DNA of 43,351 bases from NCBI GenBank assembly GCA_014338005.1, contig QUBZ01000027.1, forward strand, positions 1 through 43,351, given 5' to 3'. Positions 15,622-24,589 of the stretch are shown one piece after another (positions within the stretch are counted from its first letter, which is position 1; each line of letters begins with the position of its first letter). Made by a program: the position numbers and the translations under genes. The DNA comes from Chloroflexota bacterium. GTDB taxonomy: Bacteria; Chloroflexota; Anaerolineae; Aggregatilineales; Phototrophicaceae. The notes under the pieces are model-generated. The model saw only the letters and a program-made list of their open reading frames with translations, had not been told where the DNA came from and did no database searches.

Positions 15622-16971
15622 ATGGCAACTGTCGTAACGATGCCCCGCTTGGGCAATACTGTCGAGAGCAGCATTATCGTGCGCTGGATCAAACAGAAGG
15701 GGGAAACGGTCGCCGAAGGCGAGGCGCTGTGCGAGGTGGAAACCGACAAAGCCACCCTGGAAGTGCCGAGTCCGGTTTCCAGCACGCTGCTGGAGATGTT
15801 TTTCGCCGAAGGTGACGACGTGCCGGTGATGACCACCATTGCGGCCATCGGCGCGCCGGGCGAAAACGTCGAATCGCTGCGTCCCGGCGGGGCCGTTTCC
15901 GCTGTGCCGGCAGCAGCCCCGGCAGAACCGCCCGCCGGTCGCCAGCCGGCGGCAGAGCAGTCCTCCGCGCCGGCCGCCGGCGCAGAAGTTCCGGTCGTTG
16001 GCGTGTCGCCGCGCGCGCGCAGCCTGGCAAAACAGAAGGGTTTTGACCCGGTTGGGCTGGCCGGCAGCGGCCCCGGCGGTCGAGTCATCGAGCGCGACGT
16101 GCTGGCCGCCCTGGCCGCGCGCCCGCGTATGACGCCGCTGGCGCAGGCGATGGTTTCCAAAGGTGAGTTTGTCGCCCCGCCGAAAGGCTCCGGCGCGGGC
16201 GGGCGCATCACTTCCAAAGACCTGTCGCCCGCCGCTGCGCCTCTACCGGCGGCCATGCCGCAGCCCGGCGCGGAAGATGAAGTCGAAGTCGTGCCGGTGC
16301 GCGGCGTTCGTAAGGTCATCGCCGAACGGATGCTGGCCTCCATGCAAACGACAGCGCAGCTTACGCTCAACACCTCCGCCGACGCGCGGGCGCTGCTGGC
16401 CTACCGCAAACGCCTGAAAAACAGCCCCGAAGCCCTGGGTTTGCAAAAAGTGACCATCAACGACCTGGTGCATTTTGCCGTGTCGCGCACGCTGCCGCTG
16501 TTCCGCGACCTGAACGCGCTGTTCGAGGGCGATCAGATCAGCCTGTACCGCGCCGTCAACCTGGGCTTTGCGGTGGATACGCCGCGCGGCCTGATCGTGC
16601 CGGTCATCCGCCGCGCCGACCGGCTGAGCTTGCGGCAGCTGGCGGCGGAAGCGTCCCGGCTGGCCGCTGCCTGCCAGGACGGCAAAGCCTCGCCCGACGA
16701 CCTGAGCGGCGGCACGTTCACCGTCACCAACCTGGGCAGCCTGGGCATCGAGAGTTTTACGCCGGTGTTGAACCCGCCGCAGGTGGCGATTCTGGGCGTG
16801 AGCAGCATCAACCTGAAGCCGGTCGAGGTGGATGGGCAGGTGGAGTTCGTCCCGCACCTGGGGCTGTCATTGACGATCAACCATCAGGTGGTGGACGGCG
16901 CGCCCGCCGCCCACTTCTTGCAGGCGCTGGGCCAGAATTTAGCTCAACTGGACGTTTTACTGGCGCTGTAG
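15622..16971 (+). CDS. 2-oxoacid dehydrogenase E2 (dihydrolipoamide acyltransferase)
   Basis: A 449-residue E2 subunit that moves the acyl group from E1-bound thiamine diphosphate to CoA. One lipoyl domain occupies residues 1-78, with the lipoylated Lys43 in ETDKAT. An Ala/Pro linker follows, then a peripheral-subunit-binding domain (about 128-165, [15 protein letters not shown] ... GRVIERDVL). A second, weaker copy lies at about 170-203 ([14 protein letters not shown] ... GGRITSKDL). The C-terminal acyltransferase domain ends with the active-site HQVVDG (H421, D425). It heads a seven-gene operon, directly before a fused E1. No E3 dihydrolipoamide dehydrogenase lies in the window, so E3 is probably shared with another complex. 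Confidence 0.9.
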   Translation: MATVVTMPRLGNTVESSIIVRWIKQKGETVAEGEALCEVETDKATLEVPSPVSSTLLEMFFAEGDDVPVMTTIAAIGAPGENVESLRPGGAVSAVPAAAPAEPPAGRQPAAEQSSAPAAGAEVPVVGVSPRARSLAKQKGFDPVGLAGSGPGGRVIERDVLAALAARPRMTPLAQAMVSKGEFVAPPKGSGAGGRITSKDLSPAAAPLPAAMPQPGAEDEVEVVPVRGVRKVIAERMLASMQTTAQLTLNTSADARALLAYRKRLKNSPEALGLQKVTINDLVHFAVSRTLPLFRDLNALFEGDQISLYRAVNLGFAVDTPRGLIVPVIRRADRLSLRQLAAEASRLAAACQDGKASPDDLSGGTFTVTNLGSLGIESFTPVLNPPQVAILGVSSINLKPVEVDGQVEFVPHLGLSLTINHQVVDGAPAAHFLQALGQNLAQLDVLLAL

Positions 16972-17010
16972 CCGCCAGCCGCAGACGATGTTTTAATGAG
17001 GGAAAAACCC

Positions 17011-19470
17011 ATGACCAAATCCATCCTGATTGACCCGTCCGATGTTCGCAAACGAACCGTCCTCAAAAGCGTCGAAATTCCTATCAACGATTATGTCCCA
17101 GACCCGGCGCTGGAAGCGGCCAGATACAGGCGAGAAAACCTGCTGCGGATTTTCCGGGATATGGCCTACATCCGCGAATTTGAAACCATGCTCGACCGGA
17201 TTAAAAAAGAGGGCGTTTACGAGGGCATCGAATACAACCACAAAGGCCCGGCGCATCTGTCCATCGGCCAGGAAGCCGCCGCCGTCGGCATGGCCTATAA
17301 CCTGACGCCGGAGGACTTCATTTTCGGCTCGCACCGCAGTCACGGTGAAATTCTGGCGAAAAGCCTGTCCGCCATCCACCAGATGTTCGACGACGAACTG
17401 ACCGAAATCATGGCGAACTACATGGACGGCAAACCGCTGCGGGTGGTGGAAACTTTCTCCAAACACACCAACATGAAGGAACTGGCGGTTGATTATGCCC
17501 TGTACGGCACGCTGGCCGAAATTTTTGGCCGCGACGCTGGTTTTAACCGGGGCATGGGCGGCTCGATGCACGCTTTCTTCCCGCCCTTCGGCGTGATGCC
17601 CAACAACGCCATCGTCGGCGGCGCGGCGGATATTGCCGTCGGCGGGGCGCTGTACAAGCGCGTGAACCGCAAGCCGGGCATCGTCGTCGCTAACATCGGC
17701 GACGCTTCGATGGGCTGCGGCCCGGTGTGGGAAGCCATGATGTTCGCCGCGATGGATCAGTACCGGACGCTGTGGGACAAAGAAATCGGCGGCGCGCCGC
17801 CCATCATCTTCAACTTCATGAACAACTTCTACGGTATGGGCGGCCAGACGATGGGCGAAACGATGGGCTTCGGCATCCTGGCGCGCGTTGGCCTGGGCGT
17901 GAACCCGGAGGCCATGCACGCCGAACGTGTGGACGGTTACAACCCGCTGGCCGTCGCCGACGCCATCGCACGCAAGAAAAAGGTGCTGGAAGCCGGGGAC
18001 GGGCCGGTGCTGCTGGACACGGTGACGTACCGCTTCGCCGGGCATTCGCCGTCCGATGCGTCATCGTACCGCGATAAAACCGAAGTAGACCTGTGGCGCG
18101 TTCAGGACTCCCTGGTAAGCTACCGGGAATATCTGAAAGAAAACGGCCACGCCGATGATGCCCAACTTGACGCCATCCAGGCGGAAATCAAAGAACGCAT
18201 TATCAAAGTGACGCAGGCGGCGGTATCGCTGGAACTGTCGCCGCGCGTGGATACCAGCGTGGACACCATCGGCGGCATGATGTTCTCCAACCAGTTCAAA
18301 GATCGCATGGCCGACGGCACGCCGGAAGTGTTAATCCCCAAAGACGAAAGCCGCCTGAAAACGACGCTGGCGAAACACCGCTTCGGCCTTAAGGACGGCA
18401 AACCGCTGCCGCGCCTGCAATGCCTGACCTACGCCGAGGCGCTGTTCGAGGCCATGATTCACCGCTTTTACGAAGACCCCACCATGATTGCCTATGGTGA
18501 GGAAAACCGCGATTGGGGCGGCGCGTTCGGCGTGTATCGCGGCCTGACCGAATGCCTGCCGTACCACCGCCTGTTCAACTCGCCCATCTCGGAAGGCGCG
18601 ATTGTCGGCACGGCGGTCGGTTACGCGCTGTGCGGCGGGCGCGTGGTGGCGGAACTGATGTACTGCGATTTTATGGGGCGCGCCGGCGACGAAATTTTCA
18701 ACCAGATGTCGAAGTGGCAGGCCATGTCCGCCGGGGTGCTGCAAATGCCGCTGGTGCTGCGGGTGTCGGTGGGCGCGAAATATGGCGCGCAGCACTCGCA
18801 GGACTGGACTTCCATTGTGGCGCACATCCCCGGCCTTAAAGTGATGTTCCCGGCCACGCCCTACGACGCGAAGGGTATGCTGAACCTGGCGCTGCGTGGG
18901 ACCGACCCGGTGGTATTTTTCGAGAGCCAGCGGCTTTATCCTGAGCCGGAAATCCTGGTCGAAGGCGGCGTGCCGACCGAATATTACGAGGTGGAGATGG
19001 GCGAGCCGGCGCTGCGCCGCGAAGGTTCGGACATCACCATCGTGACCATCGGCGCGACGCTGTACCGCGCGCTGGAGGCCGCCGACGAACTGCAAGCCAG
19101 ATACGGCCTCTCCTGCGAGGTGATTGACGCGCGTTTCATCAACCCGCTTAACTACGACAAAATCCTGGCTTCGGTGCGTAAAACCGGCAAGGTCGTGCTG
19201 GCGTCGGACGCCAGCGAACGCGGCTCGTTCCTGCATACTATTGCCTCGAACATCAGCCAGCTGGCGTTCGATTTTCTGGACGGCCCGGTGGCGGTGGTCG
19301 GCGCGCGCAACTGGATTACCCCGGCTGCCGAACTGGAGGACGCCTTCTTCCCGCAGAAGGAATGGATTATTGACACCATTCACGAGCGCGTTTTGCCGCT
19401 GCCGGGGCATCAGGTGACGACCGTCCAGACCAACGACGAAATCCTGCGGCGCTACCGGCTGGGGGTCTGA
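17011..19470 (+). CDS. Fused 2-oxoacid dehydrogenase E1 (alpha and beta in one chain)
   Basis: An 819-residue thiamine-diphosphate enzyme with both E1 halves. The alpha part (about 45-420) has [31 protein letters not shown] and the cofactor motif GD(230-231) ... NN(271-272). It reads GDAS rather than GDGA, with extra residues before NN. About 45 residues (122-168) are inserted after HRSHGEIL compared with ordinary E1-alpha. The beta part (about 471-805) has [36 protein letters not shown] and the SQDW region. ATG 17011 is preferred because GAGGGAAAAA precedes it; an upstream ATG at 16996 adds five residues. The substrate could be a branched or sugar-derived 2-oxoacid, or an alpha-diketone as in acetoin systems; sequence alone does not decide. 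Confidence 0.88.
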   Translation: MTKSILIDPSDVRKRTVLKSVEIPINDYVPDPALEAARYRRENLLRIFRDMAYIREFETMLDRIKKEGVYEGIEYNHKGPAHLSIGQEAAAVGMAYNLTPEDFIFGSHRSHGEILAKSLSAIHQMFDDELTEIMANYMDGKPLRVVETFSKHTNMKELAVDYALYGTLAEIFGRDAGFNRGMGGSMHAFFPPFGVMPNNAIVGGAADIAVGGALYKRVNRKPGIVVANIGDASMGCGPVWEAMMFAAMDQYRTLWDKEIGGAPPIIFNFMNNFYGMGGQTMGETMGFGILARVGLGVNPEAMHAERVDGYNPLAVADAIARKKKVLEAGDGPVLLDTVTYRFAGHSPSDASSYRDKTEVDLWRVQDSLVSYREYLKENGHADDAQLDAIQAEIKERIIKVTQAAVSLELSPRVDTSVDTIGGMMFSNQFKDRMADGTPEVLIPKDESRLKTTLAKHRFGLKDGKPLPRLQCLTYAEALFEAMIHRFYEDPTMIAYGEENRDWGGAFGVYRGLTECLPYHRLFNSPISEGAIVGTAVGYALCGGRVVAELMYCDFMGRAGDEIFNQMSKWQAMSAGVLQMPLVLRVSVGAKYGAQHSQDWTSIVAHIPGLKVMFPATPYDAKGMLNLALRGTDPVVFFESQRLYPEPEILVEGGVPTEYYEVEMGEPALRREGSDITIVTIGATLYRALEAADELQARYGLSCEVIDARFINPLNYDKILASVRKTGKVVLASDASERGSFLHTIASNISQLAFDFLDGPVAVVGARNWITPAAELEDAFFPQKEWIIDTIHERVLPLPGHQVTTVQTNDEILRRYRLGV

Positions 19471-19474
19471 GATC

Positions 19475-20623
19475 ATGCCCGACGAAGCCGCCCGCTGCCC
19501 GCGCATCTTTCTGGCCCTGGACAACTGTTTCGCGTCCAAACGCTGGACAACGCCGGACGAGTGGATGGCTATCGCGGCGGAAATGGGGGTCTACGCTATC
19601 GAAGCCAGCGCCGATAACGAGTGCGACCCCTTGTACAGCCCGCCGGAGGCGCTGCGCGACTGGGTTGAGGAGGCGAGGGCGGCTTCGGCGCGCACCGGCG
19701 TGCGGGTGGTGAACTTTTATTCCGGGCATGGCACGTATACCACCCTGGGGCTGGGGCATCCCGACGCCAGGGTGCGCGACCACATCCAGCATAACTGGCT
19801 GGAGCCGATGATTCGCAGCGCCGCCGCGCTGGAGGCCGGGCTGGGCTTTTTCTGCCATGCCTTCCCGCAGGCGGCGCTGTACGACCCGGCGCGTTATGCC
19901 CAGGCCGAAAACGACCTGTTCGACCGGCTGGCGGCGCTGGCGGCGCTGGCGGCATCGCTCGGCCTGCGCGGGCTGTCGGTGGAGCAGATGTACAGCCCGC
20001 ACCAGCCGCCCTGGACGATCAACGGGGCGCGGCGGTTTTTGGCAGAAGTCACCCGCCGCGCCGGCGCGCCCCTGTATATCACGCTGGATACCGGCCACCA
20101 CACCGGCCAGCGCCTTTACCGGCGTCCCGATGCGAGGCAGATCGCGGTTTATGCCGAGGCGGCGCGCCGGGGCGAGACCGCGCCGGATACCTGGATGGGC
20201 GGCGCGCCGGGCGGCAGCGCCGACGAGGTGGCGGCTTACATCGCCGCGCGGCCTTATCTGTTTGCGGAGGAGAGCGACGGCGACCTGTACGGCTGGCTGC
20301 GGGCGCTGGGGCGCTGTTCGCCCATCATTCATTTGCAGCAGACCGATGGCAGCGCATCCAAACACCAGCCGTTTACCCCGGCCTTTAACGCCGGCGGGCA
20401 GGTTAGGCCGGAGTGGGTGCTGGCGGCGCTCAAGGAATCGTTCGAGGCTGCGGATGACTCGCCGGATGGCCTGCCGCCCTGCCGCGAAATTTACCTGACG
20501 CTGGAACTGTTCAGCAGCACTGCCGAACGCCCGGCGCAAATCCTGTCGAACATCCGGCAGTCGGTGATCTACTGGCGGCAGTTCATCCCGGAAGACGGCC
20601 TGCCGCTTGACCAACTGGCGTGA
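19475..20623 (+). CDS. Xylose isomerase-like TIM-barrel protein (sugar isomerase/epimerase family)
   Basis: A 382-residue protein of the AP-endonuclease-2 / sugar phosphate isomerase-epimerase fold. It opens with strand [19 protein letters not shown], and later strands supply likely metal ligands: [13 protein letters not shown] (Glu), [11 protein letters not shown] (Asp and His), [17 protein letters not shown] (His/Gln/Asp) and YLTLELFSS (Glu). These fit a divalent-metal-dependent ketose 3-epimerase or aldose-ketose isomerase. It is longer than the usual 270-300 residues. It starts 4 bp after E1 and lies in the polyol operon, so a role on a ketose intermediate is likely. The exact substrate is unknown. 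Confidence 0.75.
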   Translation: MPDEAARCPRIFLALDNCFASKRWTTPDEWMAIAAEMGVYAIEASADNECDPLYSPPEALRDWVEEARAASARTGVRVVNFYSGHGTYTTLGLGHPDARVRDHIQHNWLEPMIRSAAALEAGLGFFCHAFPQAALYDPARYAQAENDLFDRLAALAALAASLGLRGLSVEQMYSPHQPPWTINGARRFLAEVTRRAGAPLYITLDTGHHTGQRLYRRPDARQIAVYAEAARRGETAPDTWMGGAPGGSADEVAAYIAARPYLFAEESDGDLYGWLRALGRCSPIIHLQQTDGSASKHQPFTPAFNAGGQVRPEWVLAALKESFEAADDSPDGLPPCREIYLTLELFSSTAERPAQILSNIRQSVIYWRQFIPEDGLPLDQLA

Positions 20624-20637
20624 GAAGCATAAATCGG

Positions 20638-20655
20638 GGCGGGGAAAATCTCGCC
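20638..20655 (+). other. Intercistronic stem-loop
   Basis: GGCGGGG (20638-20644), loop AAAA, and TCTCGCC (20649-20655) pair with two G-T contacts in the 77-bp gap before the PHP gene. There is no T tract, so it is more likely an RNA-processing or stability element than a terminator. Confidence 0.35.
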
Positions 20656-20700
20656 TCTGTGTTGTTTAAACTGAAATTATCACAAGGAAAAGCGCCTATT

Positions 20701-22047
20701 ATGGCCTCAGAAGAAAACCTGATTACCGAACTGGAAAATCGTTTGAACGACTTCGACGCGGCAGCCCGTGCGGAGGCGCTGGCGGAACTGGCCGCGCTGG
20801 CGCAGCGGGGCGCAGTCGCTTTCGAGCCGCCCCGCGAGGCCGCCAACCTGCACTGCCACACCTTTTTTTCGTTTAACGCTTACGGTTATTCACCCTCGGC
20901 GCTGGCCTGGCTGGCGAAACGGCGCGGTTACGCCGCGATGGGCATTGTGGATTTTGACGTGCTGGACGCGGTGGATGAATTCCTGGATGCCTGCGAGCTG
21001 CTTGGCGTGCGCGGCAGCGCCGGCATCGAAACGCGCGTGTTTGTGCCGGAGTTCGCCACACGGGAAATTAACTCGCCGGGCGAACCGGGCGTTTATTATC
21101 ACATGGGCATCGGCTTCAGCACCGGGCGCGTGTCGGAAACCGGCGCGGCTGTCCTGGCCGACCTGCGGCAGCGTGCCGCGCGGCGCAACCGCCAGATCAT
21201 CGAGCGCGTGAACGCCCACCTTGACCCTGTGATGGTGGATTATGAGGCCGACATCCTGCCCCTGACGCCGGGCGGAAACCCCACCGAGCGTCATCTGGTG
21301 CTGGCGTATGTGCGCGCCGCTGCCCAACGTTTCCCCGACCCGACCGGATTCTGGGCCGGCAGGCTGGGTTTGAGCGTCGAGCAGGTGGAAAAGCTGATTG
21401 CCGACGCGCCGGCCTTCCAGAACACCGTCCGCACGAAGCTGATGAAACAGGGCGGCGTGGGTTATGTGCAGCCGGAGTCCGGCATGTTCCCGACGGTTGA
21501 AACCTTCCACCAACTGATCGAGGACGGCCAGGCTTTACCCTGCGCGACCTGGCTGGACGGCACTTCCGCCGGGGAGCAGGCCATTGGGGAACTGCTGGAA
21601 CTGTTGATGAACAAAGGCGCGGTCGCCATGAACATCATCCCCGACCGCAACTGGAACATCGGCGACCCGGAAATGCGCCGCGTGAAGGTGCAGAACCTTT
21701 ACAACGTGGTGCGCGTGGCGCAAGACCTGGCGCTGCCGCTGAACGTCGGCACGGAGATGAACAGCTTCGGCCAAAAGCTGGTGGACGACTTCGACGCACC
21801 GGAGCTGGCCCCCGTGCGAGAGGCTTTTATGGACGGCGCGTATTTCATCTACGGGCATACGGTTTTACAGCGCGCCGCCGGGATGGGCTTCCAGAGCGCC
21901 TGGGCCAAACAGCATTTGCCATCCCGCCCGGAGCGGGTGGCGTTTTACACCCGCGCAGGCCGCCGGCTGCCGCCGGGTCCGGCGGGCGCGTTGGGGCTGA
22001 ACCCTGATTTAACGCCGGATGATATTTTATCAAAACCCTTTGCGTGA
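20701..22047 (+). CDS. PHP-domain metal-dependent hydrolase
   Basis: A 448-residue protein with a PHP (polymerase and histidinol phosphatase) domain. A helical N-terminal segment (1-45) precedes NLHCHTFFSFNAYGYSP with metal ligands H51 and H53. Further ligands fit in MGIVDFDVLD (about 81-90), SAGIETRVF, YYHMGIG and the late NVGTEMNSFGQ and YGHTVLQRA regions. PHP enzymes hydrolyse phosphoesters using two or three metals, so this may be a sugar-phosphate phosphatase or phosphoesterase acting within the polyol pathway. The ATG at 20701 follows AAGGAAAAG; the frame is open upstream to 20620 but that part is not conserved-looking. It is the only operon gene with a sizeable upstream gap. Confidence 0.78.
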   Translation: MASEENLITELENRLNDFDAAARAEALAELAALAQRGAVAFEPPREAANLHCHTFFSFNAYGYSPSALAWLAKRRGYAAMGIVDFDVLDAVDEFLDACELLGVRGSAGIETRVFVPEFATREINSPGEPGVYYHMGIGFSTGRVSETGAAVLADLRQRAARRNRQIIERVNAHLDPVMVDYEADILPLTPGGNPTERHLVLAYVRAAAQRFPDPTGFWAGRLGLSVEQVEKLIADAPAFQNTVRTKLMKQGGVGYVQPESGMFPTVETFHQLIEDGQALPCATWLDGTSAGEQAIGELLELLMNKGAVAMNIIPDRNWNIGDPEMRRVKVQNLYNVVRVAQDLALPLNVGTEMNSFGQKLVDDFDAPELAPVREAFMDGAYFIYGHTVLQRAAGMGFQSAWAKQHLPSRPERVAFYTRAGRRLPPGPAGALGLNPDLTPDDILSKPFA

Positions 22048-22062
22048 GAAGGAGAAGGTGCG

Positions 22063-23775
22063 ATGTCCGAAAAACTGACCGAATACCGCCAGGCGCGCAC
22101 GCCGCTGCCTGACCACAACGTCATCTGGCCGCTGTACGGGGCCGGCTTTGAAAACCTGGGGCGCGACGGCAGGCCGCTGGAAGTTCCCCTGCCGAAAATC
22201 GGGCCAGATCAACTGCTGGTGCGCCACGATGCCTGCGGCATCTGTTTTTCGGACATCAAAGTGATTAAGCTGGGGCAGGATCACCCGCGCATTTACCGGG
22301 ACATGAAAACCAACCCGGTCGTTCTGGGGCATGAGGTCGCCATGACGGTCGTGCAGGTGGGCGAAAACCTGCGCGACCGCTATCATGTGGGCGACCGGTT
22401 CATCATTCAGGCCGATATTTATGTCGGCGGCGTGGGTTACGCCTACGGTTACGAAATCGAAGGCGGTTTTTCGTGGTACGGCGTCATTGACCAGCGCATC
22501 TTAAACGGCGACGAAGGCAACTATCTGCTGCCCATCCAGCCGGATAAGGGGTATGCCGAAAGCGCCCTGACCGAACCCTGGGCCTGCGTGATCGCGGCTT
22601 ACCAGCTTGAGTACCGGACGGCGCTAAAACCCGGCGGCGTGACGTGGATTATCGGCACGACGGCGGATGACCCGCGCCCGTACAGCCTCAGCGCCGGTTT
22701 TGACGAACAATCTCACCCCGCTAAACTGCTGCTGACGCGCGTCCCCCGCGCCTTTGCGGACGAACTGAAGGCGCGTGCCGAGGCGCTGGGCGTTGAAGTG
22801 ATGGAAGTGGACGACCTGAACCAGCCGCCGGTAGAGCAGGTAGATGACATCGTGCTGCTGGGCGCCGACCCGGACGCCATCGAAACCGTCAGCCCGCGCT
22901 TGGCGAACTTCGGCGTTTTCGCCATTGTTGCCGACCGGCCTATGCCGCGTAAGGTGCAGATTGACATCGGGCGCGTGCATTACAACCGCTGGGTTTACGT
23001 GGGCGGCACGACGCCGGACATCGCCCGCGCTTACAGCGACCAGCCGGTGCGGGCGGAAATGAAACCCGGCGGGCGCGCCTGGATGGTGGGCGCTGCCGGC
23101 CCGATGGGGCGGATGCACGTCCAGCGCGCTGTTCAGGTCGCGGACGGGCCGGCGCTGCTGGTTTGCACCGACGTGAGCCAGCACCGCCTGGACGACCTGT
23201 ACGACACCTTCGGCGCGGAAGCCGAAGCCAAAGGCATTCAATTCGTGTGCTTGAACCCCACCACGCCGGAAGGCCGCGAGGCGCTGGCCGCCTTCCAGCA
23301 GCAGGGTTTTGATGATATTGTCGTGCTGGCCCCGGTGGCGGCGCTCATCGCCGACTGCGCCAATTACCTGACCCCCGGCGGCGTGATGAACGTGTTCGCC
23401 GGCGTGGCGCGCGGCGTGATGGTCGAAGTAGATGCCAGTGATTTTTACCTGAAGGGCGCGCGTTACATCGGGCAGTCCGGCTCAACCATTCAGGACTTGC
23501 GCGCCATGCTCGCCCAGGGTGAAGCCGGCGTGCTGTCGCGCAACCGGACGGTGGCGGCGGTCGGCTCGTTGAGCGCGTTTAAGGACGGGCTGCGCGCTGT
23601 TCAGGACGCCGTTTTCCCCGGCAAAGTGGTGATTTTCCCGCATATTAAAGACCTGCCGCTGACGCCGATTGAAGACCTGAAAGACCGGCTGCCGACCGTT
23701 TACGCCCTGCTGAAAGACGGCCACGAGTGGACGGTGGAAGCCGAAGAAGAATTTCTGAAGATCATGCTGCCGTAG
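22063..23775 (+). CDS. Zinc-type alcohol dehydrogenase with duplicated nucleotide-binding domain, sorbose-1-phosphate reductase-like
   Basis: A 570-residue medium-chain dehydrogenase, much longer than the usual 340-420. The GroES-like catalytic half has the zinc ligands C58 (ACGICFSDIK) and H90-E91 (GHEVAM). The four-cysteine structural zinc loop is absent, as in the sorbose/sorbitol-phosphate branch. Two Rossmann-like units follow in tandem: one at about 190-315 that lacks a GxGxxG motif (TWIIGTTADD), and one at about 335-510 with GAAGPMG (343-349). Both end with a similar strand pattern (YVGGTT and YIGQSGS). The second unit should bind NAD(P); the first looks vestigial or structural. It lies 15 bp after the PHP gene and 11 bp before the SDR gene. 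A ketose/polyol substrate, possibly phosphorylated, is inferred from context. Confidence 0.78.
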   Translation: MSEKLTEYRQARTPLPDHNVIWPLYGAGFENLGRDGRPLEVPLPKIGPDQLLVRHDACGICFSDIKVIKLGQDHPRIYRDMKTNPVVLGHEVAMTVVQVGENLRDRYHVGDRFIIQADIYVGGVGYAYGYEIEGGFSWYGVIDQRILNGDEGNYLLPIQPDKGYAESALTEPWACVIAAYQLEYRTALKPGGVTWIIGTTADDPRPYSLSAGFDEQSHPAKLLLTRVPRAFADELKARAEALGVEVMEVDDLNQPPVEQVDDIVLLGADPDAIETVSPRLANFGVFAIVADRPMPRKVQIDIGRVHYNRWVYVGGTTPDIARAYSDQPVRAEMKPGGRAWMVGAAGPMGRMHVQRAVQVADGPALLVCTDVSQHRLDDLYDTFGAEAEAKGIQFVCLNPTTPEGREALAAFQQQGFDDIVVLAPVAALIADCANYLTPGGVMNVFAGVARGVMVEVDASDFYLKGARYIGQSGSTIQDLRAMLAQGEAGVLSRNRTVAAVGSLSAFKDGLRAVQDAVFPGKVVIFPHIKDLPLTPIEDLKDRLPTVYALLKDGHEWTVEAEEEFLKIMLP

Positions 23776-23786
23776 GAGAAACGCCG

Positions 23787-24587
23787 ATGAGCAGGACACT
23801 CGAAAATAAAATCGCCATTGTGACCGGCGGCGCACAGGGGCTGGGGCAGGCCATCTGCCGGCGGCTGGCCGCCGAAGGCTGCCATGTGCTGGTGGCCGAC
23901 CTGAACGAAACCGCCGCCCAGGAAACCGCCGCGCTGATCGAAACCGAACAGGCGGCTGCCGGACGCCGCGCCATCGGCCTGAAAGTGGATGTGACGAAGG
24001 AAGATCAGGTCGCCGCGCTGGTAGACCGCGCCGTGTCGGAGTTCGGGCGGCTGGATATTCTGGTGGCGAACGCCGGCATCCTCATTTCCGGCGAGGTGGA
24101 AACGTTCCCGGCAGAGAAGTGGCGCGCCGTGATCGAGGTGAACTTGGTGGGGTACTTCCTAGCGGCCAAACACGCCGCGCGGGTGATGAAACCCCAGGGC
24201 AGCGGCGTCATCCTCCAGATCAACTCGAAGTCCGGCAAAAAGGGCAGTTTTAAAAATTCGGCTTACGCGGCCTCCAAGTTTGGCGGCATCGGCCTGACGC
24301 AAAGCCTGGCGCTGGAACTGGCCGAATACGGCGTGCGCGTTAACTCCATCTGCCCCGGCAACCTGCTGGACAGCCCCCTGTGGGTGGATTCGCTGTACAA
24401 ACAGTACGCGCAGCGGTGGGGCATCACCGAGGAGCAGGTGCGCCAGAAATACATAGATGAAGTGCCGATGAAACGCGGCTGCACCTATACCGACGTGACC
24501 AACGTGCTGGTGTTCCTGGCCTCCGACCAGGCCAGCTATATGACCGGCCAGGCCATTAACGTGACCGGCGGCCAGGAAATGCGCTGA
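23787..24587 (+). CDS. SDR oxidoreductase, sorbitol-6-phosphate 2-dehydrogenase-like
   Basis: A 266-residue short-chain dehydrogenase. The cofactor motif TGGAQGLG is at residues 13-20, NAG at 95-97 (VANAGIL), and the catalytic set is S147, Y160, K164 (YAASK). The region INSKSGKKGS ... YAASKFGGIGLTQSLALELAEYG and the ending INVTGGQ closely follow SrlD of enteric bacteria as I recall it. It therefore probably oxidises a polyol or polyol phosphate to the 2-ketose with NAD. ATG at 23787 follows GGAG overlapping the previous stop; an earlier frame start inside the preceding gene is unlikely. The next gene starts 2 bp after its stop. Confidence 0.85.
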   Translation: MSRTLENKIAIVTGGAQGLGQAICRRLAAEGCHVLVADLNETAAQETAALIETEQAAAGRRAIGLKVDVTKEDQVAALVDRAVSEFGRLDILVANAGILISGEVETFPAEKWRAVIEVNLVGYFLAAKHAARVMKPQGSGVILQINSKSGKKGSFKNSAYAASKFGGIGLTQSLALELAEYGVRVNSICPGNLLDSPLWVDSLYKQYAQRWGITEEQVRQKYIDEVPMKRGCTYTDVTNVLVFLASDQASYMTGQAINVTGGQEMR

Positions 24588-24589
24588 CG

